Assembly: GCA_041609715.1 (NCBI GenBank)
Contig: JBFIQI010000001.1
Coordinates: 1 to 64,000 of the forward strand
Length of the DNA stretch: 64,000 nt
Direction: 5' to 3'
From: JABDLF01 sp041609715
GTDB taxonomy: Bacteria > Pseudomonadota > Gammaproteobacteria > Steroidobacterales > JABDLF01
Below, piece after piece: positions 1-9,016 of the stretch. The notes under the pieces were generated by a model. It did no database searches and was not told where the DNA came from. It was given only the letters and a program-made list of their open reading frames with translations. The first letter of the stretch is position 1. Each line of letters starts with the position of its first letter. Made by a program: the position numbers and the translations under genes.

Positions 1-78
1 CTCGTCTTTCAAAATCTCCTGCAGGAGCGAGCGGATATCGGACTCGTCGTCGACTACCAGAATCTGTGGGGAACTCAT
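1..78 (-). CDS. ntrX: NtrX-type response regulator, N-terminal 26 codons only
   Basis: This is the start of a response regulator cut by the window edge. The visible protein begins MSSPQILVVDDESDIRSLL, the first strand of a CheY-like receiver with the acidic pair (DDE) that binds magnesium. Its ATG overlaps the stop codon of the upstream sensor kinase gene by 4 bases, so the two are translationally coupled. A receiver gene directly after an NtrY kinase is normally NtrX, a receiver-AAA+-Fis regulator. That assignment rests on context, because only the receiver start is visible. Confidence 0.85.
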   Translation of the reverse strand, partial: MSSPQILVVDDESDIRSLLQEILKDE

Positions 79-2336
79 GCGCGCTCTCTCCTGCTTTCAC
101 GCGGTGCTGAAGTGCGGCTCAACATCGCCGTCCGGGAATCCTCGTCCATGGGCAATCTTATGCTGATGCGGGCGCCGCCAGAATCAAGGTTATGTGCGTA
201 GATGCGCCCGCCGTGCTCTTCCACCAGTTTTTTGACGATGGCCAGGCCAAGGCCCGTGCCTTTGGATTTGCTGGTTACGTACGGATCAAAGACCTGCTCC
301 ACAATTTCCATCTGGATGCCGGGACCGTTGTCCTGCACGATGATATCGGCAAAGCTGTGTTCTTTCTCGGTCACCAGCTCCGTTTTGATCTTGACGACGC
401 CATGCTCCTGGCCCTCCAGCGCATCCAGCGAGTTGCGTATCAGGTTGTGCAAAATCTGCCGCAGCCTGCCACGATCCGCTTCCAGCGTCGCGATGCGATT
501 GTCCAGTGACAGCTGCAGCTGCACGCTAGTGCTCTGTACCCGATACAACTCCTCCACTTCATGCACCAGGTGATTGAGGTCGAAATGAACCAGGTCCACA
601 TCCGGGGCACGAGCGTATTCGCTGAAGGCGTTCACCATGTCCTTCATGGCCTCGACCTGGTGGATAATGGTGTGCGTGGAACGCAACAGCACGCGCGCAT
701 CTTCACTGTCCAGCTTGGACATGAAACGGTGTCGCATGCGCTCCGCCGATAGTTGAATAGGCGTCAGGGGGTTCTTGATTTCATGGGCCAGGCGCCTTGC
801 CACCTCGCCCCAGGCGGCATCCCGCTGAGCCTGCATCAGCGCCGTGATGTCGTCGAACACGATAACCAGGCCAGAAGGCTTGTCGGCTTCTCCCGGCAAG
901 GCGGTGCACGCGCACATCAGCACCTGGCGGCCCACTTCGCCGCGCAATACCGCCTGCTCGCGCCACTCCGTCTCGCCTTCGTCCAGATGCCGGCGGCACA
1001 GGTCCACGAATTGTTGCGTCATGGGGCTTGCATCGCCCAGCTGGTCCAAACGATCACCAATATGCGCCTCCAGCTCATGCCCCAGAATGGCGCCGGCCGC
1101 CTGGTTAACGGCACGCAAGCGCAAATCGGCCTCCAGCGCAACGACGCCCGTGGACAGGCGCGCCAGCACTACCGCCAGGTTGGCGCGCTCGTTTTCTACT
1201 TGCTGGCGACTCTCCTCGGCCTGCTCGCGAGCTTCTCCGAGACGGCGGGTCATCTCGTTAAAAGAATTCACCAGGAATCCGATCTCATCGCGCCTTGGCA
1301 CCGGCAGCTGGGTGTCGAAATCCCCTTTGGCGACCGCGCGGGTGCCCGCCACCAGGTCCTGCAGGGGGGCAACCAGGCGCCGCGACCAGTAGAAAGCGCC
1401 GGAAACAGCTGTGAGCAGTGCCAGTAACAGGGCCAGGGTCAGCGTGAGCGTGAAACTGACCTTTAGGGGCTGGCGCAGAAAAGCCAGTTCCCGATAGCGC
1501 ATGTAGGCCAGCTGCACGCCTTCCGCGAGATCACCTTCGTTACTGGCAATGGGAATCAGTGCCAGCAGAATGCGCTCATTACCGGCGCCGCTGTCCGCCG
1601 GAAAGTTTTCAAAGAGTCGCCCGGCTTCACTGACCTGCGGCGCATCCAGTTTCAGCGCAATGCGTACTCTGAAACCGCCCGAGCTGATGGGATCCAGGTT
1701 GAAGTAAGGCAGTCCCTGGCGGGTCTGCAGACGAATCTCGTCTGAGGGTCGCATGGGCACCCGGGTCGCATCCAGTTCGCTGCTGGTTGCAATCAGCCGA
1801 TTGTTGCTGCCAACGACGGTGATTTCCTCGGCGCCAGTGCTCTCGCGCACCCGCTCCAGTTCCTCCACCAACGCCTGCCCCGTCAATCCTTCCAGCTGCC
1901 TGGCTTGCACCTGCATCCGTTCCAGGTGTTCGCGAGTGCGGTTCTCCAGCGCGGTGCGACTGAGGAGCAGCGCGTCATCCAGTGCCTGCTCGATTTCTAC
2001 GTCGAACCAGGAATCGATATCCCGGGTTATGAACTGCAATGAAAAATAATAGACCAGTCCCAGTGGCACCACTGCCAGCACCACGAACATGGTGACCATG
2101 CGGGCAGTCAGGCGGGCGCCCGGCATGTGCTGACGATACTGGCGTATCAGATCGACGAGATTGATAACTATCAGCGACAACAGCGCGATGACGCCTGCGG
2201 CGTTGAACAGCAGGATCGATGTTTGCAAGCGCCCGAATTCGGCCGTGTTCTGGGTTGTCTTGCTCAGGAACAGCAGCGAAATGAACAGCAGCGCCGCACC
2301 CAGGACCAGCAACATGATGGATAATGCGCGCCTCAT
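75..2336 (-). CDS. ntrY: NtrY-type membrane sensor histidine kinase
   Basis: Transmembrane sensor kinase of the NtrY family, which phosphorylates NtrX; in other proteobacteria the pair acts in nitrogen, redox or envelope control. Three N-terminal membrane segments lie within about the first 105 residues, followed by a periplasmic region, a fourth segment at about 300-322, HAMP (about 323-375), a PAS-like region, the HisKA helix with LAHEIKNPLTP (phospho-accepting His near residue 520) and an HATPase domain ending in DNGPGIQ and GTGLGLAIVKK. The ATG at 2336 overlaps the preceding DUF4390 stop as ATGA, giving 753 residues. An in-frame ATG at 2351 would add 5 residues. The downstream ntrX overlaps by 4 bases. 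All catalytic boxes look intact. Confidence 0.93.
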   Translation of the reverse strand: MRRALSIMLLVLGAALLFISLLFLSKTTQNTAEFGRLQTSILLFNAAGVIALLSLIVINLVDLIRQYRQHMPGARLTARMVTMFVVLAVVPLGLVYYFSLQFITRDIDSWFDVEIEQALDDALLLSRTALENRTREHLERMQVQARQLEGLTGQALVEELERVRESTGAEEITVVGSNNRLIATSSELDATRVPMRPSDEIRLQTRQGLPYFNLDPISSGGFRVRIALKLDAPQVSEAGRLFENFPADSGAGNERILLALIPIASNEGDLAEGVQLAYMRYRELAFLRQPLKVSFTLTLTLALLLALLTAVSGAFYWSRRLVAPLQDLVAGTRAVAKGDFDTQLPVPRRDEIGFLVNSFNEMTRRLGEAREQAEESRQQVENERANLAVVLARLSTGVVALEADLRLRAVNQAAGAILGHELEAHIGDRLDQLGDASPMTQQFVDLCRRHLDEGETEWREQAVLRGEVGRQVLMCACTALPGEADKPSGLVIVFDDITALMQAQRDAAWGEVARRLAHEIKNPLTPIQLSAERMRHRFMSKLDSEDARVLLRSTHTIIHQVEAMKDMVNAFSEYARAPDVDLVHFDLNHLVHEVEELYRVQSTSVQLQLSLDNRIATLEADRGRLRQILHNLIRNSLDALEGQEHGVVKIKTELVTEKEHSFADIIVQDNGPGIQMEIVEQVFDPYVTSKSKGTGLGLAIVKKLVEEHGGRIYAHNLDSGGARISIRLPMDEDSRTAMLSRTSAPRESRRERA

Positions 2337-2929
2337 ATTCGCAGCGGCCATTCGTACCAGTCGCTTTCCAGCCGCCAGTCACGCCAGAAAAAAGTAATCA
2401 GGCGCAGCGGCCCGGCCAGGTCCCGGGTATCCAGCACTGCGCGCACCCTAATCTCGTAGCGCTTGTCTGGATTCAGCAAGGCATCGTCCAGCAAGGGCAG
2501 ATCCCGCACTTTGCCCAGATGCTCGAGCGCCGCTGACAGGCTGGCAAAACTCATCTGATCGCCGCTATTCAGATTTTCGGTTATGTAGCGCTGGCTCAGC
2601 GGCTGATAGCTGAGCTGGTAGCGCTGCAAAAGCTCTGCTACGTCACGGTCAACCCAATAGCGGCGGTCCCGGACCACCTCGATCTGCAATTCAATCGTGA
2701 GGTCGACGCCGCTCTCCAGGGCTTCGCGGGCAATCTCGCTGAGTTCGTAGTCCACATCGGTGTTCAGGTAGACCACGCCGTCGCGCACATCGGTAAACAC
2801 AGTGCGGATCACAAAGCGCCCCGCATCGGCGGCAAAAACTGCGCCGAGGCACAGTAGCAGCAACGCTGCCAGGCCGATGCGCGGCGGCGACAGTAGCGGG
2901 ACCTTCAGCATTTTGCGGGCACTCGGCAT
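2333..2929 (-). CDS. DUF4390 domain protein
   Basis: A 198-residue protein with an N-terminal hydrophobic signal or anchor (about residues 13-32) and a mostly beta periplasmic domain typical of DUF4390. Its function is not established. In many gammaproteobacteria this gene sits between rsmB and ntrY, as here, and its stop overlaps the kinase start (ATGA). That coupling suggests it may work with the sensor, for example as a periplasmic partner, but this is inference from position. It begins 3 bases after the rsmB stop. Confidence 0.85.
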   Translation of the reverse strand: MPSARKMLKVPLLSPPRIGLAALLLLCLGAVFAADAGRFVIRTVFTDVRDGVVYLNTDVDYELSEIAREALESGVDLTIELQIEVVRDRRYWVDRDVAELLQRYQLSYQPLSQRYITENLNSGDQMSFASLSAALEHLGKVRDLPLLDDALLNPDKRYEIRVRAVLDTRDLAGPLRLITFFWRDWRLESDWYEWPLRI

Positions 2930-2932
2930 GGA

Positions 2933-4252
2933 TCAGGCGTTCTGTGACTTTCCAAGGCAAGCATAATAGAAGCCATCCATGCCTGTCTCACCGGGGAGCA
3001 CCTGCCAGCCCGGCCCGGCGGCGCGCCCCGGCAGGCCCGCAGGTAGAGAGACGGGCGCTGCGTCGGGGGTTTGCTGCAGGAAACGGCTCACTACCGACTC
3101 ATTTTCCGCGCGCAGCACCGAGCAGGTGACGTATAAAAGCCTGCCCCTGGGTTTCAGCAGCGGCCACAGCGCGGCCAGGATCGCCAACTGCAGTTGTGCC
3201 ATTGCCGCTATGTCGTCGGGTCTTCGCAGCAGCCTGATATCCGGGTGGCGTCGAATCACTCCGCTCGCCGAGCAAGGCGCATCCAACAGAATTCGGTCGA
3301 AAGGCTGTCCGTCCCACCAGTCTGCCGGCGACTGCGCGTCGCCGAGGACCGGCTTGATGCTTTGCAAACCAAGACGTCTGCTGGTGTCCTGCACTTTGAC
3401 CAGCCGCTCGGCGCTGATATCCAGGGCCATGATGCTGGCCTGGTCACCACTGCGCTCGGCGAGATGTGCGGTTTTGCCGCCCGGCGCCGCGCAGGCATCC
3501 AGCACCCGTTCACCCGCCTGTATGCCCAGCAAACTGGCCGCGAGCTGGGCACCGGCATCCTGCACCGACACCCTGCCATGGGCAAAACCCGGCAAGACGG
3601 CAACCGGTAGCGGCCTGGCCAGACGCAGTGCATCCGGCGCCGCCGGGTGTGGCTCGGCGTCCAGCGCCAGCTGGTCGCGAAGTTCCCGCCCGTAAGCTGC
3701 CGCGTCGCCACGCAAAGAATTGACCCGCAGCCACATGGGTGGCTGTTGGTTGCTGGCATCGGCAACCTGCCGCCATTGCTCCGGCCAGTCAGACTGCAAT
3801 GCCTCGTGCAGCCATTGCGGCTGCATCAGGCGCTGATGCTCGACGGCATCCACCGCCGCTTCCAGCTCGACGCGTTCACGCAAAAACCGACGCAGCACGG
3901 CATTCACCAGCCCCTCTACATGCTGACGGCCCAGCAGACCACAGGCATTGACTGTTTCCGCCACCACCGCATGATCGGGCGTTTGCCCGGCGCGAAGCTC
4001 GAACAGGCCGACGAGCAGCAACGCGCGCATCACGGCGTCGCGTTTTTTCAATGGCCGGTCAAGCAGCTGTTCCAGCAGGGCCTGCAACTTTATATAACTG
4101 CGCACCGTGCCATACACCAACGCCTGCAAGGCGGCGTTGTCATGACTTGCCGTTTCGACCTCTGCAGGTAAGGCGGATTGCAGCGACTTGCCCGCTGCAA
4201 CGGCGGCCACCACCCTGGCGGCGCGGGCGCGCAGGCGGGCCGGATGCTTCAT
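2933..4252 (-). CDS. rsmB: 16S rRNA m5C967 methyltransferase RsmB
   Basis: Transfers a methyl group from S-adenosylmethionine to C5 of C967 in 16S rRNA. The N-terminal third is a NusB-like RNA-binding domain. The C-terminal half is the methyltransferase, with the SAM loop DACAAPGGKTAHLAE, the DAPCSASG motif and the catalytic cysteine in YVTCSVLRAEN, the two-cysteine arrangement of RNA m5C methyltransferases. The length of 439 residues matches the family. It overlaps fmt by 4 bases, as in the common def-fmt-rsmB order. Confidence 0.97.
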   Translation of the reverse strand: MKHPARLRARAARVVAAVAAGKSLQSALPAEVETASHDNAALQALVYGTVRSYIKLQALLEQLLDRPLKKRDAVMRALLLVGLFELRAGQTPDHAVVAETVNACGLLGRQHVEGLVNAVLRRFLRERVELEAAVDAVEHQRLMQPQWLHEALQSDWPEQWRQVADASNQQPPMWLRVNSLRGDAAAYGRELRDQLALDAEPHPAAPDALRLARPLPVAVLPGFAHGRVSVQDAGAQLAASLLGIQAGERVLDACAAPGGKTAHLAERSGDQASIMALDISAERLVKVQDTSRRLGLQSIKPVLGDAQSPADWWDGQPFDRILLDAPCSASGVIRRHPDIRLLRRPDDIAAMAQLQLAILAALWPLLKPRGRLLYVTCSVLRAENESVVSRFLQQTPDAAPVSLPAGLPGRAAGPGWQVLPGETGMDGFYYACLGKSQNA

Positions 4253-5196
4253 GCTTGCTGGCCGCCGAGACGGACTCCATCAACAACCCGGGCGTTGAGA
4301 AATTCCTGCGCCGACAATCGCCGTCCACCGGGCAACTGCAGTTCCTGCAGCAACAGCTGCCCGCTGCCGCAGGCCACCCGGATGCCGTCAGCACCGGACG
4401 CCACCACGGCGCCGGGATCCGCAGCCCGGGAGTCCTCCAGCGCAGTGGCAGCCCAGATTCTCAGGCGGCGCCCTTCATAACCACACTCGGCCACCGGCCA
4501 GGGATTCAGGGCGCGCACACGCAGCGCCAGCTCGGCTGCAGATTTGCGCCAATCCAGCAGCGCTTCCTGCTTGTCGAGTTTACGCGCATAGGTGGCCTCG
4601 CCTGCATCCTGGGCAAGGCCCTTAAGCTTGCCCTCCAGGTAAGCGGGCAACGCTTCCAGCAGGGCCTCTGCGCCCAGCAGTGCCAGCCGATCATGCAGCG
4701 TCCCGCCGGTGTCCTGATCAGTGATGACCGTTTCCTTCTTCAGCAAGACATCGCCGGTATCCAGGCCCGTATCCATCTGCATGATGCTGACGCCGGTGAC
4801 GGTGTCGCCCGCCATGATGGCCCGCTGCACCGGGGCAGCACCCCGCCAGCGCGGTAGCAGCGAAGCGTGAACATTGACGCAGCCGACCCGTGGCACCGCC
4901 AGGATGGCAGCCGGCAGAATCAGCCCATAAGCGGCAACCACCATGACATCCGGCTGCAGTTCCGCCAGTGCTGCCACCGCCATGCTGTTATTAAGTGATG
5001 CGGGCTGGCGAACCTGGTTGCCCTGTTCCCGGGCGCGCTGCTTCACCGGTGAAGCGCTGAGGGCGCGGCCGCGGCCAGCCGGCCGGTCCGGCTGTGTATA
5101 AACCGCCACCGGCATTTGCCACTGTGCCAGCGCCTCAAGCGCCGGCAGGGCAAAATCGGGGGTGCCGGCGTAAACAATGCGGGTCGCCCGGGTCAT
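4249..5196 (-). CDS. fmt: Methionyl-tRNA formyltransferase
   Basis: Formylates initiator Met-tRNA using 10-formyltetrahydrofolate. The N-terminal formyltransferase domain contains SLLPRWRGAAPVQRA (the active-site loop, with the catalytic Asn-His just upstream in VNVHA) and MDTGLDTGDVL. The C-terminal OB-like tRNA-binding domain follows from about residue 205. The length of 315 residues is typical. It lies 34 bases downstream of def in the same transcript and overlaps rsmB by 4 bases. Confidence 0.98.
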   Translation of the reverse strand: MTRATRIVYAGTPDFALPALEALAQWQMPVAVYTQPDRPAGRGRALSASPVKQRAREQGNQVRQPASLNNSMAVAALAELQPDVMVVAAYGLILPAAILAVPRVGCVNVHASLLPRWRGAAPVQRAIMAGDTVTGVSIMQMDTGLDTGDVLLKKETVITDQDTGGTLHDRLALLGAEALLEALPAYLEGKLKGLAQDAGEATYARKLDKQEALLDWRKSAAELALRVRALNPWPVAECGYEGRRLRIWAATALEDSRAADPGAVVASGADGIRVACGSGQLLLQELQLPGGRRLSAQEFLNARVVDGVRLGGQQA

Positions 5197-5230
5197 GGCT
5201 GCTCCGCCTCTGCCAGCTGCTGTTTTGGGC

Positions 5231-5773
5231 TCAGATCAACGGCGCAGCGGGCCGCTCGAGCCCCGCACCGGCAGGCCGCTGACGACGTTCTTTTTCCAGG
5301 CGCTTGCGAATACGTTGCCGCTTGAGTTCAGAGAGGTAATCAACAAACAATTTGCCTTCCAGGTGGTCCATCTCGTGCTGGATGCAGACCGCCAGCAAAC
5401 CGTCCACCTCTAACTCGAAAGTTTCGCCATCGGTGTTCAGCGCCCGTACCTTGATGCGGTCCGCGCGCTCCACCTTTTCATAAACGCCCGGGACCGACAG
5501 GCAGCCTTCCTCCATAACTTCGATGCCGTCTTTCTCCATGATTTGGGGATTGATGAGACAGTGGGGTTGGCTGCGGTCTTCGGAAACATCAGCCACCAGC
5601 ACCCGCTTGTGAACATCTACCTGCGTGGCGGCCAGCCCGATGCCCGGGGCCGCGTACATGGTTTCCAGGAGATCGCTGACCAGCTGGCGGATTTCCTCGT
5701 CCACCTTCTCGACGGGTTGTGCCCTGGTTCTCAGACGCGGGTCGGGGTACTCGAGTATTCTTAATTTCGCCAT
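5231..5773 (-). CDS. def: Peptide deformylase
   Basis: Removes the N-formyl group from nascent proteins. All three metal-site motifs are present: GIGLAATQ, EEGCLSVPG (Cys ligand) and QHEMDHLEG (two His ligands and the catalytic Glu). At 180 residues it is slightly longer than the usual 165-170 because of a basic, proline-rich C-terminal tail. It is the first gene of the leftward def-fmt-rsmB-DUF4390-ntrY-ntrX run and diverges from the LysM gene. Confidence 0.98.
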   Translation of the reverse strand: MAKLRILEYPDPRLRTRAQPVEKVDEEIRQLVSDLLETMYAAPGIGLAATQVDVHKRVLVADVSEDRSQPHCLINPQIMEKDGIEVMEEGCLSVPGVYEKVERADRIKVRALNTDGETFELEVDGLLAVCIQHEMDHLEGKLFVDYLSELKRQRIRKRLEKERRQRPAGAGLERPAAPLI

Positions 5774-5996
5774 TATTGTTAAGCCGTGATTTCGTGTATT
5801 TTCCTGACAAATGCTGCTAAAGTGACCTTGAAGCTGGGCGCGGTATCTGGTTGAAAAATCAAGCGCCTCGGCCTTCGGACAACCGAGGGTCCCAGGAGTT
5901 TCGACTTGCCGTCAAATTCTTGCGGGCCGCAGTGGATTATACCAGCGTCGTTGCGATCATCGTGACGACGTTCGTGCAACGGACAGGACCAGAGAA
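5774..5996. promoter_or_regulatory. Divergent intergenic region between def and the LysM gene
   Basis: About 220 bases without a gene separate two divergent transcripts, so it should hold both promoters. I could not identify a confident -35/-10 pair. A 6-base inverted repeat (CCTCGG at 5866, CCGAGG at 5883) with an 11-base loop is the only symmetry seen and is weak. Confidence 0.4.
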
Positions 5997-6002
5997 TTGC
6001 CC

Positions 6003-7244
6003 ATGCGCTATCCGATGTCTTCCTCTGATCGTTTTTTCCGCCTGATTCCATTACTCGCGGCGAGCTTTCTCACCGCATGTAGCCTGAACCCATTTGCCAA
6101 AGACGAACAACCGTCCAGCTCTGGCATGGCTTCGTCAGGCGAGCAGGCCATGACGCAACCGGTGCAGGTTGCCCGGCCCGCAGCGCCCTACGTCGCCTCG
6201 CCCGCCGCGCAACCTGCTTACCAGAGCGCGCCCGCGCCGAGTGCGTCACCCGTGCGCCTGCGGGCGGACCACCCGGATCGTTACACCGTGGTGCGCGGTG
6301 ACACCTTGTGGGATATCTCGGCGCGCTTCCTGGAAGACCCGTGGCTGTGGCCGGAAATCTGGCAGGTCAATCCGCAGATCGACAACCCGCACCTCATTTA
6401 TCCCGGCGATGTCATCAGTCTTGTATATGTAGATGGCAGGCCGCAGTTGCGGGTTGACCGCGGTGGTGCTGCGCCGACTGGTTTGCGCACCGAGCGTCTG
6501 TCACCGCAGATTCGCTCGGCACCGCTGGATCAGGCCATCGAAACCATTCCTTACGACCTGATCAAGCCGTTTATTTCGCGGCCGGCCGTCATCGAAAAAG
6601 GAGAGGCCAAGCGCTTGCCTTATGTGCTCAGCACCAAGGGCCACCTGATTGCCGGCGCCGACCATGAGGTCTATGTGCGGGGCAGCGATTTCAACGAAGG
6701 AACCCGCTACAGCATCGTGCATGTGGGTGAGAAGCTGCGCGACCCTGACGATGGCGACGTGCTGGGCTACGAAGGCATTTACGCGGGCGAGGGTCGCATT
6801 ATCCGCGTCGGCGATCCCGCCACGCTGTACCTGAAGGAAACGGAACGCGAAGTGCTGGAAGGTGATCGACTGGTCCCCAGTGACGCGCGACCACGCCTGG
6901 ATTTCATTCCGCGGGCACCCGAACAGGCGGTGTCAGGCAGCATCATCTCGGTATTTGACGGTGTCGCCCTGATCGGCCAGTACCAGATCGTTGCCATCAA
7001 TCGCGGACAGCGCCACGGCGTAGAGCCCGGCCATGTGCTCGCCATTTACCAGGCGGGCGACAAAGTGCGCGATCCTTACAAGGCAGGCATGCTGGGCAGC
7101 CTTTTGGGTGGCCGGGTACGATTGCCGGAAGAGCGCGCCGGAGAGATGATGGTATTTCGCAGTTACGATCGCATGAGTTACGCGCTGGTCATGGAAGCCA
7201 CCAGCGAAATCCGGGTCGGCGACAAGATTCAAAACCCTGACTGA
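6003..7244 (+). CDS. LysM-domain lipoprotein
   Basis: Probable peptidoglycan-binding outer-membrane lipoprotein. The N-terminus has a signal sequence ending in the lipobox LTAC (Cys about 27 residues in). A low-complexity Ala/Pro/Ser linker follows, then one LysM domain starting DRYTVVRGDTLWDISARF at about residue 95. The remaining 260 residues are a conserved extension seen in LysM proteins encoded next to dprA. The ATG at 6003 is chosen; an in-frame TTG at 5997 has slightly better spacing to AGGA at 5985, and an ATG at 6015 is also possible. It heads a plus-strand run into dprA-smg. Confidence 0.92.
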   Translation: MRYPMSSSDRFFRLIPLLAASFLTACSLNPFAKDEQPSSSGMASSGEQAMTQPVQVARPAAPYVASPAAQPAYQSAPAPSASPVRLRADHPDRYTVVRGDTLWDISARFLEDPWLWPEIWQVNPQIDNPHLIYPGDVISLVYVDGRPQLRVDRGGAAPTGLRTERLSPQIRSAPLDQAIETIPYDLIKPFISRPAVIEKGEAKRLPYVLSTKGHLIAGADHEVYVRGSDFNEGTRYSIVHVGEKLRDPDDGDVLGYEGIYAGEGRIIRVGDPATLYLKETEREVLEGDRLVPSDARPRLDFIPRAPEQAVSGSIISVFDGVALIGQYQIVAINRGQRHGVEPGHVLAIYQAGDKVRDPYKAGMLGSLLGGRVRLPEERAGEMMVFRSYDRMSYALVMEATSEIRVGDKIQNPD

Positions 7245-7248
7245 ATTC

Positions 7249-7315
7249 GCCGGGTTCTGACCCGGCCAACGCGAAGCCATGGATCAGGCTTCGCCCAGCG
7301 CCCCGCGCTACGGGG
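7249..7315 (+). repeat. Three tandem hairpins before dprA
   Basis: The 80-odd bases between the LysM gene and dprA contain three perfect stem-loops in series: GCCGGGT/ACCCGGC (7249-7266, 4-base loop), GCGAAGCC/GGCTTCGC (7271-7294, 8-base loop) and CCCCG/CGGGG (7301-7315, 5-base loop). None is followed by a T run, so they do not look like simple terminators. The third stem covers the G-rich stretch just before the dprA start and could mask its ribosome binding site. Confidence 0.6.
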
Positions 7316-7330
7316 GCAAGGATGCCTGGC

Positions 7331-8455
7331 ATGGACGCCATTGACAGCTGGCTTGCATTGCTCGCCACTCCCGGGCTTGGCCCGATCACTCTCAGGCGCC
7401 TCTTGAAGCGCGCCGGTTCTGCCGAGCGCCTCCTGCAGACCCCCGTGACCACCCTGGCAGGCTGGGGGCTCCCGGCCCATGCCCGCCGCTGGCTGCGGCG
7501 CCCGGACCAGCGGCTGCTGGCGGAGCAAAGGGCCCGGCTCGACGCCATTGGCGCCCAATGCATCAGCCTCGATGACGAGCGTTATCCGTCTTTACTCAAA
7601 GAGACAGCAGGCGCGCCGCTGGTATTGTTCGTGCGCGGGTCACCAGCCTGTTTGCACACCCGCCAGCTGGCCATCGTCGGCAGTCGTAACCCCAGTCCCG
7701 GGGGCGCAGAGACCGCCCGCGAGCTGGCCTTTGCCGCCGCCGGGGCAGGTTTGACCATTACCAGTGGTCTCGCCACCGGTATCGACGCGGCTGCCCACCG
7801 GGGAGCCCTGGAGGCGGGCGGCGCCACCCTCGCCGTCATGGGCACCGGGCCAGAGCGCGTTTACCCGGTCAGCCATGGCCCGCTGGCTGAACATATTGTT
7901 GCCGCCGGCGCACTGGTTTGTGAGTTTCCGCCCGGCACGCCACCCCGACGGCAGAATTTTCCGCGGCGCAACCGGCTGATCAGCGGGCTGTCGCTGGGCA
8001 CCCTGGTGGTGGAGGCGGCCCCCGGCAGCGGCTCGCTCATCACGGCGCATTACGCCGCCGAGCAGGGCAGGGAGGTGTTGGCGGTGCCCGGGTCCATTCA
8101 TAATCCCCTCACGCGGGGCTGTCACCGCCTGATCCGCGACGGCGCCCGACTGGTGGAAGGCATTGACGACGTGCTGGAAGAACTGGGCTTCCTGGCGCTG
8201 CGCCAGCCGCCCCCCGGCCCCGGAACGCCGTCACCGCTGCCGGATCCGGCCTCATCCCGGGAGCTTCAACTGCTTAATTTGATGGGCTTTGACCCGGTTT
8301 CTGCCGACCAACTGGTGCAGCGCAGCGGATTGACGGCGGCGGCCGTTTGCTCCATCCTGTTTTCGCTGGAAATAAAAGGATCCATAGAACCCACTCCCGG
8401 CGGCGCGTTCATTCGCGTGTCCAAGAGGCCTTTGCATGAAAGAAAACGTACTTGA
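7331..8455 (+). CDS. dprA: DNA-processing protein DprA
   Basis: Loads RecA on incoming single-stranded DNA during natural transformation. The Rossmann-like DprA core carries VGSRNPSPGGAETARELA, GLATGIDAAAHRGAL, NFPRRNRLISGLS and GSGSLITAHYAAEQGREV. A C-terminal winged-helix region (about the last 65 residues) completes the usual SAM-Rossmann-WH plan. The ATG at 7331 (MDAIDSW) lies 10 bases from an AAGG motif. The in-frame ATG at 7322 is too close to it, so 7331 is preferred (374 residues). The end overlaps smg by 20 bases. Confidence 0.96.
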   Translation: MDAIDSWLALLATPGLGPITLRRLLKRAGSAERLLQTPVTTLAGWGLPAHARRWLRRPDQRLLAEQRARLDAIGAQCISLDDERYPSLLKETAGAPLVLFVRGSPACLHTRQLAIVGSRNPSPGGAETARELAFAAAGAGLTITSGLATGIDAAAHRGALEAGGATLAVMGTGPERVYPVSHGPLAEHIVAAGALVCEFPPGTPPRRQNFPRRNRLISGLSLGTLVVEAAPGSGSLITAHYAAEQGREVLAVPGSIHNPLTRGCHRLIRDGARLVEGIDDVLEELGFLALRQPPPGPGTPSPLPDPASSRELQLLNLMGFDPVSADQLVQRSGLTAAAVCSILFSLEIKGSIEPTPGGAFIRVSKRPLHERKRT

Positions 8456-8912
8456 CGTGCTCATGTACCTGTTCGAAACGTATATCGACGCGGAAGAAGA
8501 CCCGGAGCCCGATCGTAATACCCTGCGCTGCGAGCTGGAGGATGCCGGCTTTCAGGATAGCGAAATTGACAAAGCCCTCGAGTGGCTGGACGGTCTGAGC
8601 GAACGGCAGCGGGATCCTGCGTCCAGCGATCCCACCGATCGCGCGATTCGGATATTCAGCCGACGGGAGCACGCGCGCCTCGATGCGGAGTGCCGCGGCT
8701 ACGTCATGTATCTTGAACATGCCGGCATACTTTCGGCGGCCCAGCGCGAGCTGGTCATCGACCGTCTCATGGCGCTGGAAGCACGCGACATCGATGTGGA
8801 ACAGATCAAATGGGTGGTGCTGATGATCCTTTTCAGCCTGCCCGACCAGGAAGCAGCTTACGCACGGATGGAGGACCTGGTTTTTGACGGTGGTGTGGGC
8901 GCCGTGCACTGA
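8436..8912 (+). CDS. smg: Smg family protein (DUF494)
   Basis: A 158-residue acidic helical protein with the family's opening MKENVLDVLMYLFETY and a segment of alternating short helices. Smg proteins are found almost always next to dprA in beta- and gammaproteobacteria; their biochemical role is not known. The start lies inside the dprA end (20-base overlap), indicating a coupled operon. A good intrinsic terminator follows at 8957. Confidence 0.95.
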   Translation: MKENVLDVLMYLFETYIDAEEDPEPDRNTLRCELEDAGFQDSEIDKALEWLDGLSERQRDPASSDPTDRAIRIFSRREHARLDAECRGYVMYLEHAGILSAAQRELVIDRLMALEARDIDVEQIKWVVLMILFSLPDQEAAYARMEDLVFDGGVGAVH

Positions 8913-8956
8913 GCGCGACTCATCGCGCATATCGAAAATTTTGAATTCCTGAGCGG

Positions 8957-8985
8957 CCGCGACTAAAGTCGCGGTCTATTTGTTT
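8957..8985 (+). terminator. Intrinsic terminator after smg
   Basis: A perfect 7-base stem CCGCGAC/GTCGCGG with a TAAA loop (8957-8974) is followed by the T-rich stretch TCTATTTGTTT. It ends the LysM-dprA-smg transcript and separates it from topA. Confidence 0.75.
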
Positions 8986-9016
8986 ATGAGCAGGAGCCGA
9001 TTCCGCCCGATTGATG

